DNA of 64,000 nt from Pieris napi. Taxonomy: Eukaryota; Arthropoda; Insecta; Lepidoptera; Pieridae. Below the pieces are notes generated by a model. It was not told the origin of the DNA and did no database searches. It worked only from the letters and a program-made list of their open reading frames with translations. Location: the NCBI RefSeq assembly GCF_905475465.1, contig NC_062256.1, forward strand, positions 8,627,662 through 8,691,661, given 5' to 3'. Positions 53,881-64,000 of this stretch are shown in pieces. Each line of letters begins with the position of its first letter. Position 1 is the stretch's first letter. The position numbers and the translations under genes were made by a program.

Positions 53881-54815
53881 TATAACATTATTATATATAT
53901 TTTAATTGCCTATCAAAATTTAAACTAAAGCACTTTAAATAAAAAAAAATATTGTGAATATAAGAAGAATATAATAATATGAAGAAAATACCTAATAACA
54001 CCTCGTTAATAGGTAATTTATAATTTTAAATTTTACTATAAGTGAACTTTTTATCGCACAAACAATTATCATAAAGTACTTAATTGATTTTGTTTTACAT
54101 TGTGGACGGAATATTCGTTTTTAATAGAGGATTCGATCTTGTGTTCCTTTACATATTAAACATTTTAAAGATGTTGATGTGTCGAGTTCAAAAGTCAACA
54201 ACTACTTCTCATCGGCACTTTACAATAACAACTGATTTATTATTAAGATATAAATCATATATTTTACTAACCCACTCCAAAAAACCAAACGAGGAGGTTA
54301 TCAACTGTTTTTGTTCTAGCACAGCTATTAAAAAATTAGCAGGAGTAATGAATCTAGTAGAACCTAAATGGAGTAACATGAATAAACACTAATAACCTGA
54401 AAATGTGATGCATGAATACTAATTTAACGAATACGAATTCAATAAGGCAATAAATAACACACAATATTCTTTTTTTACTTAAGATATTTTATAAAAGTGA
54501 AATTAACTACTTAGTTCAAAAAGCACAACATTTGTAACTCGGTCATTAATTTCTTTTTTCTGTTTGTCTAACACGACAATAATCTTTTTGACAGTACCTA
54601 ATGAAAAATAATTTTGGTGGGAAATTGGGTTTTCGGACACTGTGCACAGCCAGACCGAAATTTTGGTTGAATTCAATTATAAATACACATTCATGTAATC
54701 GATTCAACGCAATTCGGCGTATTAGTTGCATACAAATACTTACAAATAACTAATTCTGAATTTATACAGATCTCAGAATCCTGCCTTGAAAAACAAAGCA
54801 TAAATTGAAAAATTA

Positions 54816-55090
54816 TTAATTAAAGAGCAGTATTGACCCAGGCTTCAACGTGCGACCCTGAGGTCTAAGGTTCGATCCCCGTCTGTGCCCCAATGGACTA
54901 TTTGCACATTTAACATTAGCTCGAACGGTGAAGGATAACATCGTGAGGAAACCGGCTTGCCTTAGACCCAACACGATGGCGTGTCTCAGGCATAGGAGGC
55001 TGATCATCTACTTGCCTTCAGATTGACGAGAGATCATGAAACAGAAATCTAAGGCCCAGAACTAAAAAGGTTGTAGCCACTGATTTATTT
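54816..55090 (+). mobile_element. SINE family 1 flanked by a 35-bp direct repeat
   Basis: The SINE body has CAGTATTGACCCAGGCTTCA, GGTTCGATCCCCGTCTGTGC, CATCGTGAGGAAACCGGCTT, TCATCTACTTGCCTTCAG and GGTTGTAGCCACTGATTTAT. A 35-bp sequence starting CTGCCTTGAAAAACAAAG lies at 54781-54815 and again at 55111-55145, with one mismatch. If it is the target duplication it is unusually long for a LINE-mobilised SINE. Confidence 0.8.
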
Positions 55091-55344
55091 ATTTTATTTT
55101 ATCAAACCTTCTGCCTTGAAAAACAAAGTATAAATTGAAAAATTAGACCCTAATAAGCCATAAATCATACATAAGTGATATTAAGTGAATTACGCCGTAA
55201 GTGCGAGCAAGCTGACTAAATGTAGCTTAGCCTCCAGTTATCATGTATCATGCTGGGATTTTTTGCTTTAAAACTGCTCACTTTTAATAAGGATCATTAG
55301 GACACAGAGTAATGGTTCTATAGATAGAAATATGGCTTCACAAG

Positions 55345-55505
55345 GCATTTTTTTGCGAACTGTGGAATTAACTCCCGGTGGGGGTCTTCCCCTGTCCTGT
55401 GGGTCCCTGAGAGATACGACCTCCAACTATTCAAAATTTGAGTGTACTCCTCCCTCAAAGGCCGGCAACGCACCCACTAAAATGGGTGTCTATGGACTGC
55501 GATGA
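55345..55505 (+). repeat. LINE 3' tail variant
   Basis: GCGAACTGTGGAATTAACTC, CGGTGGGGGTCTTCCCCTGT, GAGAGATACGACCTCCAACT, CTCCCTCAAAGGCCGGCAAC and CCACTAAAATGGGTGTCTAT are the sense copy of 27555-27790. A SINE is fused at its right side. Confidence 0.7.
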
Positions 55506-55507
55506 CT

Positions 55508-55640
55508 GCCCTTCACCGTTCAAACGAATGTTAAATGCGCACATAAAAGAAGAAGAAGAAGAAAGAGGAAAGGCTATTGACAGCCAGGGATCAAACCTAC
55601 GACCACAGGGATGAGAGCCGCACGCTGAAGCCAGCACTCA
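55508..55640 (-). mobile_element. SINE family 1, head half with an expanded GAA run
   Basis: On the minus strand GTGCTGGCTTCAGCGTGCGG, CTCATCCCTGTGGTCGTAGG, TTTGATCCCTGGCTGTC precede a (TTC)n run where the family has TTTCTTTCTATGTGCGC. The tail half is missing. Nothing was recognised from 55641 to 56110. Confidence 0.8.
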
Positions 55641-56114
55641 TTTACTTCAAAATATAATTTACTATTACACTCTGAAAATTTAACGTTTATATACATATAT
55701 AGAAATATAAGATTTCTCTATAACACAAGCAATGGCAAGTGATTGATGGAGGATTCGCGGCAGAAATGCTCGCGGCGAAACTCAAATTTATCACCGCTAC
55801 ACATCCGTTCCCTATCACGTGGGACCGTCTTGAATAATAATGATTTAGATTTTACTTCATTTAAATAATAGGACACAATTATATCTATCATACAAATCTT
55901 TGCAAACATGTATAATTAAATTGTGATGCGTGAAATGTATTAATATTACGTTATAAACCAAAGTTTATTGGTTAAATACTTTCCAATTGACAAAAATACG
56001 TATGGTTGTTATAATATTGGTATGTGAATGGATAGCTAATGGAATAACTATTGAATTTGAAGGTTGTAATACAGTTTTGCTCTTAAGCCAACAAAAAATG
56101 GCGTCAGCTGAAGC

Positions 56115-56335
56115 TAGCGACATATTTGGATATTGTATGCCTTGCAGTGACTAAAATGGGCAGGCCATATTTCTAGGATGGGCCGCCGAGGCCGCTGGAG
56201 GGGACAGAATAAAGAAACAATAAAGGTTTCTGGAGAGAAATGGAGGAAGTATGCAAAAAACTGATCGAATTGGAAAGCTCAGGAGGAATTTACCCAAAAG
56301 GAGTCCTGCAGGACGCGAATGGAAATAACAATAAC
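56115..56335 (+). pseudogene. RTE-type LINE C-terminal relic
   Basis: KWAGHISRMGRRGRWRG-like residues (TGGGCAGGCCATATTTCTAG), then EKWRKYAKN, a stop, then QEEFTQKESCRTRME give the W.GH..R...RW pattern and the E.F...ESC end. It is similar to 16983-17215 and is broken by stops. Confidence 0.65.
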
Positions 56336-56559
56336 TAACGTCGACTAACGAATAAAAAAAAACTACAACCCATTAGATTTTTTATTTTTGATAGTTTGGA
56401 ATTAAGTGGTTTAATTTTTTTTATATAAGTTGGTATCAAAATCCAAAAACATTGATTTCTACTAACTAGTAGAAATGTCGTCTTTTTATATGAATTGAAT
56501 TTTTTGTAATTAAGTGAAGGTGGATGGTAGACTCTCACAAGGTATGTTGTACGTAAAGT

Positions 56560-56815
56560 CCTGGCTAATTAATTCAGCCTAGCTTCCCAGCACAGAAGTC
56601 TCCTTGGCACTTCGCAGGCTTCACGGAGCAACCTCACTGCTCCGAGGATTTCTGCAGTTTGACTAGCCACAGCCTCGCATTCCAGGACTACGAGGGTGAC
56701 TGATTCCTCTGTGCTGAAACAGCCTCTGCACATGGGGCTGTCTGTCGCGCCTAGAACAAAAAGATGTTTATTAAGGAGACAATGACCCGTAATTGTGCCT
56801 TTAAGTGTTTTAGAT
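56560..56815 (-). pseudogene. LINE ORF2 C-terminal relic (zinc-knuckle region)
   Basis: The minus frame reads TGHCLLNKHLFVLGATDSPM, CRGCFSTEESVTLVVLECEA, then AEILGAVRLLREACEVPRRL. TGH.....L........C..C...EE...H....C is the end of an R1/I-type LINE ORF2, after the RNase H-like or linker region. The histidine expected before the last cysteine has become leucine in this copy. It is 5'-truncated. The plus copy at 51740 is the closest relative in the window. Confidence 0.75.
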
Positions 56816-56924
56816 TTGTTATATTATATTTATGTAACAAATAAACTAAAATTTCAATAACGGTCACTATTACTAGTATCATAGGTTATCTATGGTACTA
56901 GTTATAGATTAGCTTCCAAAATAA

Positions 56925-57130
56925 AATCACCTGCATCATGAGCACACATACACACCTTCATGTAAACCCACTTTCATACAATCACACAACACAGCCGAAT
57001 TATGAATTACATAGTTAAATGAATTGATTTTTCTTATTTTTTCCTTTTGTAAATATTATGTATTCCATCTTTAGTATTATTGTTTTTTTATATATATTTT
57101 ATGTTAGCTAGGATTACGAAATAAATAAAA
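56925..57130 (+). repeat. Interspersed repeat C, uninterrupted copy
   Basis: CACCTGCATCATGAGCACAC, ATACACACCTTCATGTAAAC, CACACAACACAGCCGAATTA and GTTAGCTAGGATTACGAAAT match both halves of 12991-13502. It supplies the empty site for the insertion at 13105-13367. Confidence 0.7.
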
Positions 57131-57954
57131 TATTTTTCAAATCTAGCCGTGTATCTAGTATATAAATATAAGTCTCTGGGGTTAATCGCAAAATGTAATT
57201 TTATAATTAAAGAAAGCCTTTTTCATTATTAACGAGAAATTGAGACGTAACAAACTTTTTAACCGGTGTATTTAACGCTAAACTAATAGTTAACTTACCC
57301 TTTACTTAAGTTTTTTAATCGCTTTCGAAATAAATCAATAAACGCTACAATTACCAAAGAAAACAGTGCAATTATTAAAGATTTATTGATTCCAAAAGCT
57401 GTGATATTTAGACCCTTTAACAGCCGCCGGTCAAACAATGGACAGGTGAAATAAGGTTCACGGTATTTTGGATATGTTTTTTATATCTGAATGGTGTTTT
57501 GATAAAGGTAACACCGGCAGTAATTAGTGACGATTAATTATATTTTATCTTGATCTTTCGCTAGTAATTGCTCACAACGTGTTCGGTTACGATTTCTTAA
57601 TATTTTAAGTCTAAGATGTTATTATGTCTGCCGTGTAATTTGGCGGCTTTCTAGGATTGTAACGGAGAAAGCTCGAATGGGTTACGTTTGATTGTTATTA
57701 GTGTAATAAATTAATAATAAAAGCCTTTTACTTCAGATACCAACACTTAAACACATTTTTATTTCTAGCATCTCATTCTTTTTAGATGTCTGTGCACCCT
57801 TTGTTGGCAAAGCCTTCCTCCGAATTCCACCATTCCTTTGTGCATACTATTCTCTGCCATGTAGTAGGTACCTGCTGTTTCCTCAAGTCAATTCTAGTCG
57901 GAAAGGACACTTTTAAAAGTCAGGACACGTTGACTTAGACTACTTTTTTGGAAC

Positions 57955-58132
57955 TGGATGCAAACGGGTTGGAGGCTCACCAGATGTTAAGCGATTCCGC
58001 CCATAGATACTCACATTGCAAGAAAGCTCGCGTGCGTTGCCGGTCTTTTAATATTATTGGTACGCTCTTTTCTTGAAGGACCCAAAGTCGAATTGGTTCG
58101 GGAATATTTCAGTGGGCAGCTGCACATACTGC
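57955..58132 (-). repeat. LINE ORF2 end and 3' tail fragment
   Basis: TGCAAACGGGTTGGAGGCTC, ACCAGATGTTAAGCGATTCC, CGCGTGCGTTGCCGGTCTTT and CTCTTTTCTTGAAGGACCCA then AGTGGGCAGCTG are in antisense order. The unassigned sequence 57131-57955 has no recognised feature. Confidence 0.75.
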
Positions 58133-58237
58133 AAGATACACAATATCCAAACATGTCGCTAGCTTCACCTATTTTGTGTTAGCATTTGAGAGAAACTCTA
58201 TTACAACCTTCAAATTCTATTGAATATACCATAGCTA

Positions 58238-58520
58238 TCAAGCGTTGTTGGCCAACTGGCTTCAGCGTGCGACTCTCATACCTGAGGTCGTAGGTTCGAT
58301 CCCCAGCTGTGCATCAATGGACTTTCTTTCTATCTATAACATTTGCTCAAACGGTGAAGAAAAATATTGTGAGGAAACCGACATGTCTTAGACCCAAAAA
58401 GTCGACGGCGTGTCAGGCACTGGAGGCTAATCACCTACTTGCCTATTAGATTTAAAAATGATCATGAAACAGATTCAGAAATCTGAGGCCTAAAGAGGTT
58501 GTAGCGCCACTGATTTATTT
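58238..58520 (+). mobile_element. SINE family 1, best-preserved copy with 12-bp target duplication
   Basis: ATACCATAGCTA lies immediately on both sides (58226-58237 and 58521-58532), an exact target duplication. The copy starts at TCAAGCGTTGTTGGCCAACT and has GCTTCAGCGTGCGACTCTCA, CTGAGGTCGTAGGTTCGATC, GTGAGGAAACCGACATGTCT, TAGACCCAAAAAGTCGACGG, and ends GTAGCGCCACTGATTTATTT. It fixes the SINE borders at about 283 bp and implies LINE-type target-primed insertion. Confidence 0.9.
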
Positions 58521-58724
58521 ATACCATAGCTACGCCCATAACTACAACACCAGCATTATATAGTTGTATATGATAATCATCACACGGCACATTAAAATGA
58601 AATCACATTATAATACAAGAAGGGTAAAGATCATGAGCAAAGATAGCCGAGGTTAGTTGTTCAAAATCAATTTGTTGGAATATGGCAGAAGGCGAGTCAT
58701 AAGAGTTGTTTATCTCCAATCGAG

Positions 58725-58790
58725 TGGTGTCGGCATTTCGCATGCGCGGAACTGGCGCGTGTGACGTGCGCGCAGGGTTGTTACTTCACA
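58725..58790. promoter_or_regulatory. NRF-1/EWG-like GC patch
   Basis: TCGGCATTTCGCATGCGCGG then AACTGGCGCGTGTGACGTGC and GCGCAGGG form a GC-rich island. CGCATGCGCG matches the NRF-1 (insect Ewg) palindromic site, and TGACGTGC is CRE-like. GATA-type TTATCT lies just upstream. No ORF follows. It may be a promoter or enhancer of a gene outside the window; this is inference. Confidence 0.35.
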
Positions 58791-59159
58791 GTTATTTTTG
58801 CTACCATATAGCAACAATCAAATTATTTCGTAGTAAACGTATGTTTAAACTCACTTGAACTTCGTAGGGAATTAGGTTAATCAAATTTGGTTTGAAGATA
58901 ATGAATAACGAAACGGAAAGCGTATAGTCGCTGGGTGATATTATGAAATTATATAACATTTTTTCTGTGTAGTCGACTGCTGTGTAGTAATAAACTGTGA
59001 TTCAAAATGTTCTTAGAAACGATTAATAACAAAAAGTTTTCTAGTAATTTCATAAAAATCACTTAATTAGCTAATGTGTTTTATCATACTTTTAGTTAAT
59101 TTTTTAGCTGTTAATAAATAATAATTTCAAACATATGTACGAGGCTAAGATTATCTATT

Positions 59160-59310
59160 TGTTTGCGGCCGGATGGGATGTCTTTTATCCCTTGGAGGAT
59201 GAACGGGCTTAGGTATAGGATGCTACTTGTGTGGACACGTTAGCCCCACCTCACATTCGGACAAGCAAACAATCTGGGGCGGCCGCAGAACAGACGAAAA
59301 ATAATTTACG
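59160..59310. other. GC-richer segment with inverted ends, unassigned
   Basis: TTTGCGGCCGG at the left and GGCGGCCGCAGAA at the right are roughly inverse. Between lie GGATGAACGGGCTTAGGTAT and ACGTTAGCCCCACCTCACAT. It may be a small element or a fragment of a longer one. No copy was seen elsewhere in the window. Confidence 0.25.
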
Positions 59311-59381
59311 GCTTAAGTATAAGTATTGGCATAGTATGTACGGGTAATGTATGTATTTCTGTAATAAATCAAAAAAATATG

Positions 59382-59456
59382 AGTGGAGGAAAGCCTCCAA
59401 CTGTGGAGTTTAAGTGCAATGGCGCTAATTAAAGATTTAAGTTAGCGCTCTAAATA
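59382..59456 (+). repeat. Fragment of the RLVDSTGDPRAG relic family
   Basis: AAAGCCTCCAACTGTGGAG, then TTTAAGTGCAATGGCGCTAA, TTAAAGATTTAAGTTAGCGC match the near-palindromic core seen at 3350-3390. Confidence 0.5.
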
Positions 59457-60039
59457 ATTATATATTTTGTTTAAAATAAATACCGTCCTAAACATAGCTA
59501 CATTTCTACATATAATCAATAAATCTATCGTAAGTAAAACAAGGGTAGGAGTGTTTTTATAAATAAATAAATAAAAATGAGTATATATATATACTTAATC
59601 ATTTTAAACATCTTTGTGGCAGCCCTAAGCCCACGAAGCAGCATGGAACAGGCTTCTTCGAACTGCAGCCAGCATGGACCGTGCACTGTCAATCACTTGC
59701 GATACACGATTCAAGTAAAACATGTCGATAAAATAAAGTAATTATTTAAAAAAAACTTTGTTTATCTAAGTGAAATTGGAATATTGAAAACGTCTCTTGG
59801 CTTGATTTTTTTTTAAATTTAATTATTTGATTATGTACTTATTATATTAGGTATGGTAGATCAAACATTCCCAAGTATGTCGGTTCCTTTCTTCTGTCGT
59901 ATAGAAAATGATTAGGTACTCTGATTTTCTTAACTTTTTTATACAGAACTAATGTTATGGGATATGAGGGTTATTGAAGGGCACAACTATCCAGGAGATG
60001 CTTATTCAACCGCCGCTTTAATGAACCCATAATAAACTG

Positions 60040-60195
60040 TCTAAGGAAGATGGTCATGCTCTAGTTCCACTCCTTTGCTGTTTCTACGACGATCCAAATC
60101 GTGCAGTGCGGCACCTGGGGACACAACGAAAGGGTGAAACTCCAGCATGCTTCTAAATGAGCGTTGTTTGAAGACGGTTCGAAACTTACACAAGT
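60040..60195 (-). pseudogene. Short unrecognised coding-like relic
   Basis: The minus frame FRSMLEFHPFVVSPGAALHD, LDRRRNSKGVELEHDHLP then stop stays open with higher GC than its flanks. I cannot assign it; a transposon coding fragment is likeliest from the context. A further GC-richer bit at 59620-59720 (VSQVIDSARSMLAAVRRS on the minus strand) may belong to the same element. Confidence 0.3.
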
Positions 60196-60369
60196 GGCTA
60201 GAGAGCCGATGAATTCTTTGAATTTTTTAATCAGCTTTGAAACCTATTAAACACAAATAAACAAATCTTTCCTCTTTATATTAGCGTAGAAGAATAATAA
60301 CATTCAATACATGTTTCAATACCATTATCACACCACCACCAAGCTTATACACTTCTTTATTTATTCAAG

Positions 60370-60610
60370 TTACCACATCATACATAGTGCTAAATCTACG
60401 GTATATGTTACCAACTCTTTTATCTAAAATGACATTTTAGGTAAAGATAAATGTTACAAAAAAATATTAAAAGATATACAAGATAAAATAAAAAATACCA
60501 GAAATTTTTGTTAGGCAGAAAAAAATATACCAGGAAAACGCCGGATTAGGTTCGAGATAGGCACTTAACAATGCTTTCTTTAAACCCACTACGGAACATA
60601 TCCAGCGTCA
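60370..60610. repeat. Interspersed repeat shared with 32880-33130
   Basis: CATAGTGCTAAATCTACGGT, TTATCTAAAATGACATTTTA, GATATACAAGATAAAATAAA, CCAGAAATTTTTGTTAGGCA and CCCACTACGGAACATATCCA keep the same order as the partner. The type is probably an antisense LINE 3' end. Confidence 0.5.
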
Positions 60611-61034
60611 AAATCGCGAAGTATTCGAAAGAAAATCCTGATCTATATATTATATGGCTCATAAAAAATGTTCTTCAAAATACCTTTATATAAATTTAAT
60701 CCTTCGATCATCTCAGCGGTGTGCAATCAATGCATCGCTTGTCCATTAAATGCACACATTACACGACGCAGCGAACACTTATTGACTTTGACTTAATAAT
60801 TACAAGATTACGTATCTATTTACGTTCTTATCTTACAGCGGTGTTAGTCTTTGGACTTTGAACCCTTAGGTTATGCATTCAAAGTCTGACTATGCAACTT
60901 CATATTACACTTGCTTGGGAGTAACTAGTGGAGAGTGTCATGATAACGAATTCAAACGAAAAATATAAATAAAACAGACACAGAATTGTGTCAGCTTTTT
61001 TTACAAATCTCTTTTAATAAATTTTCTGAAGCAA

Positions 61035-61217
61035 AGTGTTGCTTTAGTGGCTTCAGCTTGCGACTCTCATCCCTGAGGCCGTAGGTTCGAACCCCGGTGT
61101 GTACTAATGGCCTTTCTGTCTTGGGTTCTGTACTTGCCTATTAGAAAAACAAATCATCTCGAAACAGATACATAAATTGAGGCCCAGAACTAAAAGGTTG
61201 TAGAGCCACTGGTGTTT
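61035..61217 (+). mobile_element. SINE family 1, internally deleted copy
   Basis: GTGTTGCTTTAGTGGCTTCA, GCTTGCGACTCTCATCCCTG, AGGCCGTAGGTTCGAACCCC and TGTACTTGCCTATTAG, then CTAAAAGGTTGTAGAGCCAC. A-box and B-box are good; the middle is deleted. From 61220 to 62340 nothing was recognised; 61355-61440 is slightly GC-richer. Confidence 0.85.
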
Positions 61218-62344
61218 TAAGTTCCTGAGATGTGTGCTTTAAGAAAACTATTGAGCTTTATACGATAACTCAATACTCGCAATAATTCATGTTTTTAAAA
61301 GGATTTAATCCATCATTATGTTAATCATATTCAAACACAATTATGAATTTAGGGATCCTGCTAAGCGTGAGGCCCATCGATCAAAATTCAAAAACGTTTG
61401 ATCGCGGATAGCATCGCAGGTGCCACGGCGCGGTAAAATACTAATTCATGCTGTTTCGTGTGTGGAAATAAAAAGCTTACAATGAAATCCAGTTAAGCCC
61501 AATATTGCTTATTGTCGATACTCGATAATAAACGCTTTACATTATATACTTTCATGTAGCGCAGAATTGATTATTCAAATAAGCTGTGTCTATGTGCTGT
61601 AATAGTTTATAGACAAGCGCTTTACACACAATTCCTTAAAACACATTCAATATAATGTTTTGTACCAATGGATAATAATAATATCTATGCTATCATGCTG
61701 CATGTATAATAATAAAGGCCTATGGTAACAATTCACTGCCTGCTTCCTTCCATCACGGATAGAATATGTTCAGCAAAGAGATGACGATATGCTACTGAAT
61801 ATGTGTGGGTGAGAGAGTCTGTGTAAGGTTGCGTGAATTAAGAGTGAAGAATTTAGACTATTTCAAATGGCTATGGATAACAAATGTAATTTATAATAAT
61901 ACTGTAAATAGATGGCAACAATATGGCAACATGTCTGAGTCTGTAATAATAACTTTTTCTTTTCTGATAGGGATTAGTAGTCTGTGTCCCAACGTGAGTT
62001 TTCTAGAGGACTGAGCTTTATGGTTCCATTTGCTAAAAGAAGAGGGATCCAGTTTCCGTTGATACTGAAAGCAACTTTTATGTTAATTAATCAAACATGG
62101 TAATACATAATTAGATAACTAACCTAATCTTTAATATTTGTTTGGTTAATATTTGTATTATCTCTTCGTGTATTTCATATTTACATATAAGTGCTTGCTC
62201 GTCACATTAAAAGCTTTATACCTACCTATTGTGATTTTTAATGTATCAGTGCCGACCGTTGGCAAGCTTTTATCAATAAAAAGACTAATATATTTTGAAA
62301 ATCAACAAGAATAGACGTTCTATGAGATATATTAAATTACAAAT

Positions 62345-62412
62345 ATACAGTAGGTATTTACAATATTCTTAACCTACATAGTAATAATAATAATTAAAAA
62401 TTAAAACAAATT
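62345..62412 (-). repeat. LINE 3' tail (AACATTGTAAATACTGTATA family)
   Basis: CAGTAGGTATTTACAATATT, then CTTAACCTACATAGTAATAA is the reverse of 41015-41080. Nothing was recognised from 62413 to 62827. Confidence 0.5.
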
Positions 62413-62827
62413 TGATCCTAAATTACATTTTAATAATACTAGCATGTATACATCTACTTTTGAATCAATCTAATTCCGGGTAATACAAATAAAATTAATT
62501 TGTTAGGGTGTATCCCTTAAACTACTTGTAAAATGTGTTAATTAAATACCAATATAGATAAGGATGCGAGAATTTTATAGGCAATAAATCGATCAGTCAA
62601 TTCGTGGTTTCTTTGTCATTTTAATTATCGTAGTGTCAATAGAACACGATTTATTTATAGTGTTGTAAAATGCCTTGAATTAAATATACCTTTTTCGAAT
62701 ATACACTTAACGATAAAATTTCCGTTTAGCGGTACCTGCTGAACCGACGTTAGGTTCTTGGTAAAACAATAATTGCTAAGGCTATATTGCTATGCCTTAT
62801 TAAGAAATATATCAGTCCTACACTCTA

Positions 62828-62975
62828 TTTATTTATTTATACTTCATTGCCATAATACACATAATTATACATAGAAAAAAAACAAAAAGTAAGTAGGTTA
62901 CATGAGTTATTAGGAAACGGGCGGCTTTATCGCTAACAAGCGATTTCTTCCAGGCAACTAAAATGGAACATTAGA
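62828..62975 (-). repeat. LINE 3'-end relic (AGCGATAAGGCC hairpin family)
   Basis: TTATTTATTTATACTTCATT, then GGGCGGCTTTATCGCTAACA, then AGCGATTTCTTCCAGGCAAC is an antisense copy with both hairpin arms partly kept. Confidence 0.65.
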
Positions 62976-63250
62976 AAAAAAGAAACACCTAACAAGAGGG
63001 TAAAGTAAAAGAGATTGATAATTAATTAACAAAAAGATACTAAAAATAACATGCAACTATTACTAAAATTAAATTAAATAATATCTAAAGAAAAGGTATA
63101 AATAATAGTATGTATAAACAGACATGTATAAGCTCAGCATAAGGTTAATTGACTCACAATTAATATAAAAAAGTAGTAGCTAATCACGAGGCAAAAAAAG
63201 ATGATCAAAAAGGAGATTTGCTCTATTACTTAGTAAAAAATAAAATAAAT

Positions 63251-63521
63251 CAGTGGCGCTACAACCTTTTCAGGTCTGGACCCCAAATTTCTGTATCAGT
63301 TCCATTGTAATCTGTCAATCTAATACGCAAGTATCAGCCTCCTGTGCCTGACACACGCATTCGCTGGGTCTAAGGCAAGCCGGTTTCCTCACGATGTTTT
63401 CCTTCACCGTTCGAGCGAATTTTAAATGCGCACATAGAAAGAAAGTTCATTGGTGAACAGCCGGGGTCAAACCCACAAAAGGGGGATGAATGCTTGCTGA
63501 AGTCACTAAGCCAATACTGCT
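63251..63521 (-). mobile_element. SINE family 1, near full-length copy
   Basis: The minus strand reads GAGCAGTATTGGCTTAGTGA, then CCCCGGCTGTTCACCAATGA, AACGGTGAAGGAAAACATCG, TGAGGAAACCGGCTTGCCTT and GGTTGTAGCGCCACTGATTT. The B-box has decayed to GGTTTGACCCC. From 63522 to the end nothing was recognised. Confidence 0.85.
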
Positions 63522-64000
63522 CGTTTTATTTAGTTAGCTTTCATATTAAACGCCTATTAGAGACGGCGTGAAATACATGAAAACAATAGTTCGAGTAGTT
63601 GTATGGGAAAAGATAGGAAGTGTCTGCCGCTATAGTATTGGTAGAAGATAGATGGAGATAGATCTTATAGTACAGAATACAGATGTAATCAATTAATGCA
63701 TATATATAATAAGATTTTTTGTGTTTGTTAGTAAATTAGACAATAATATTGCCCCATCTGTGGACAAACACGGCCAGAGCAAAACAAAAACAAAACTGCG
63801 AATAGTTTGAGTAATAATCGAGTTACAATTAACGCAAATAAAATTTGGTATAGCTAAGTCCAAAGCAATTTAAATTTCGGTGTAACACGACACGTGACAA
63901 AATCGTTAAACGTATTGCGGTTATTTCGCGGTTTCCGAAATGTGAAAGCTTTTAAGCTTGAAACTTTGGATAGCGATAATCGATTTAGGTATACTAACGA

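Noticed and set aside
54084..54392. 102-codon plus ORF
   Set aside because: There is no recognised motif, no splice sites and AT-driven composition. It could still be a small unknown gene, but nothing supports that.
61805..62014. 69-codon plus ORF
   Set aside because: There are no recognisable motifs and no supporting context; length is within chance expectation.
1..64000. CRISPR arrays, operons, prophage or bacterial genes
   Set aside because: No direct-repeat/spacer pattern, no Shine-Dalgarno-led ORFs, and repeat content is of animal type throughout.

Overview
The window looks like nuclear DNA of an insect, very probably a moth or butterfly (Lepidoptera). It is AT-rich and has almost no open reading frames. 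It is packed with short relics of eukaryotic mobile elements: Helitrons with TC...CTAG ends, tRNA-derived SINEs with A-box and B-box heads, 3' ends of several LINE clades, mariner-, Harbinger- and hAT-like DNA elements. There are no operons, Shine-Dalgarno sites or CRISPR arrays. The organism call is an inference from the repeat types, not from a named gene.

Only one place looks like part of an ordinary protein-coding gene. It is a first coding exon on the minus strand at about 15854-15977. A consensus splice donor closes it, and a CpG-rich 5' UTR/promoter patch lies upstream, to about 16330. No further exon was recognised between this donor and position 1, so the first intron would run at least 15.8 kb and leave the window on the left. 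The product was not recognised. A CTCF-like motif lies about 0.5 kb upstream of the start codon. Three more GC-rich patches in the AT-rich background (about 23370-23450, 27190-27400 and 58725-58790) are the best candidates for regulatory DNA or unrecognised exons.

Layout: 1-15.8 kb (presumed intron) holds a pogo-like MITE, a 5S rRNA-derived pseudogene, several SINEs and LINE tails, a 136-bp minisatellite, a 1.18-kb mariner-like palindrome, Helitrons and a LINE tail split by a 263-bp insertion. 15.85-16.5 kb is the promoter and exon. 17-31 kb holds LINE relics, a Harbinger-type MITE inserted in a LINE, two Helitron families and a triplicated 240-bp repeat. 31-49 kb is dense in SINEs and LINE 3' ends, with two local tandem duplications. 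49.2-50.5 kb is a clear nest: a hAT element with transposase remnants sits inside an RTE-type LINE relic. 50.9-64 kb repeats the same families, including a second Harbinger-type MITE, a full-length Helitron and a SINE flanked by an unusually long 35-bp direct repeat.

The elements are mostly non-autonomous and decayed. What works together here is transposition history: several insertions can be ordered because the interrupted host element is also present elsewhere in the window as an empty site. I found no convincing new multi-gene system. The most unusual objects are the long palindrome at 10339-11521, the 5S-bearing cassette at 3470-3770, the family with GAAGTNNNACTTC-type palindromes at both ends, and the hAT-in-RTE nest.
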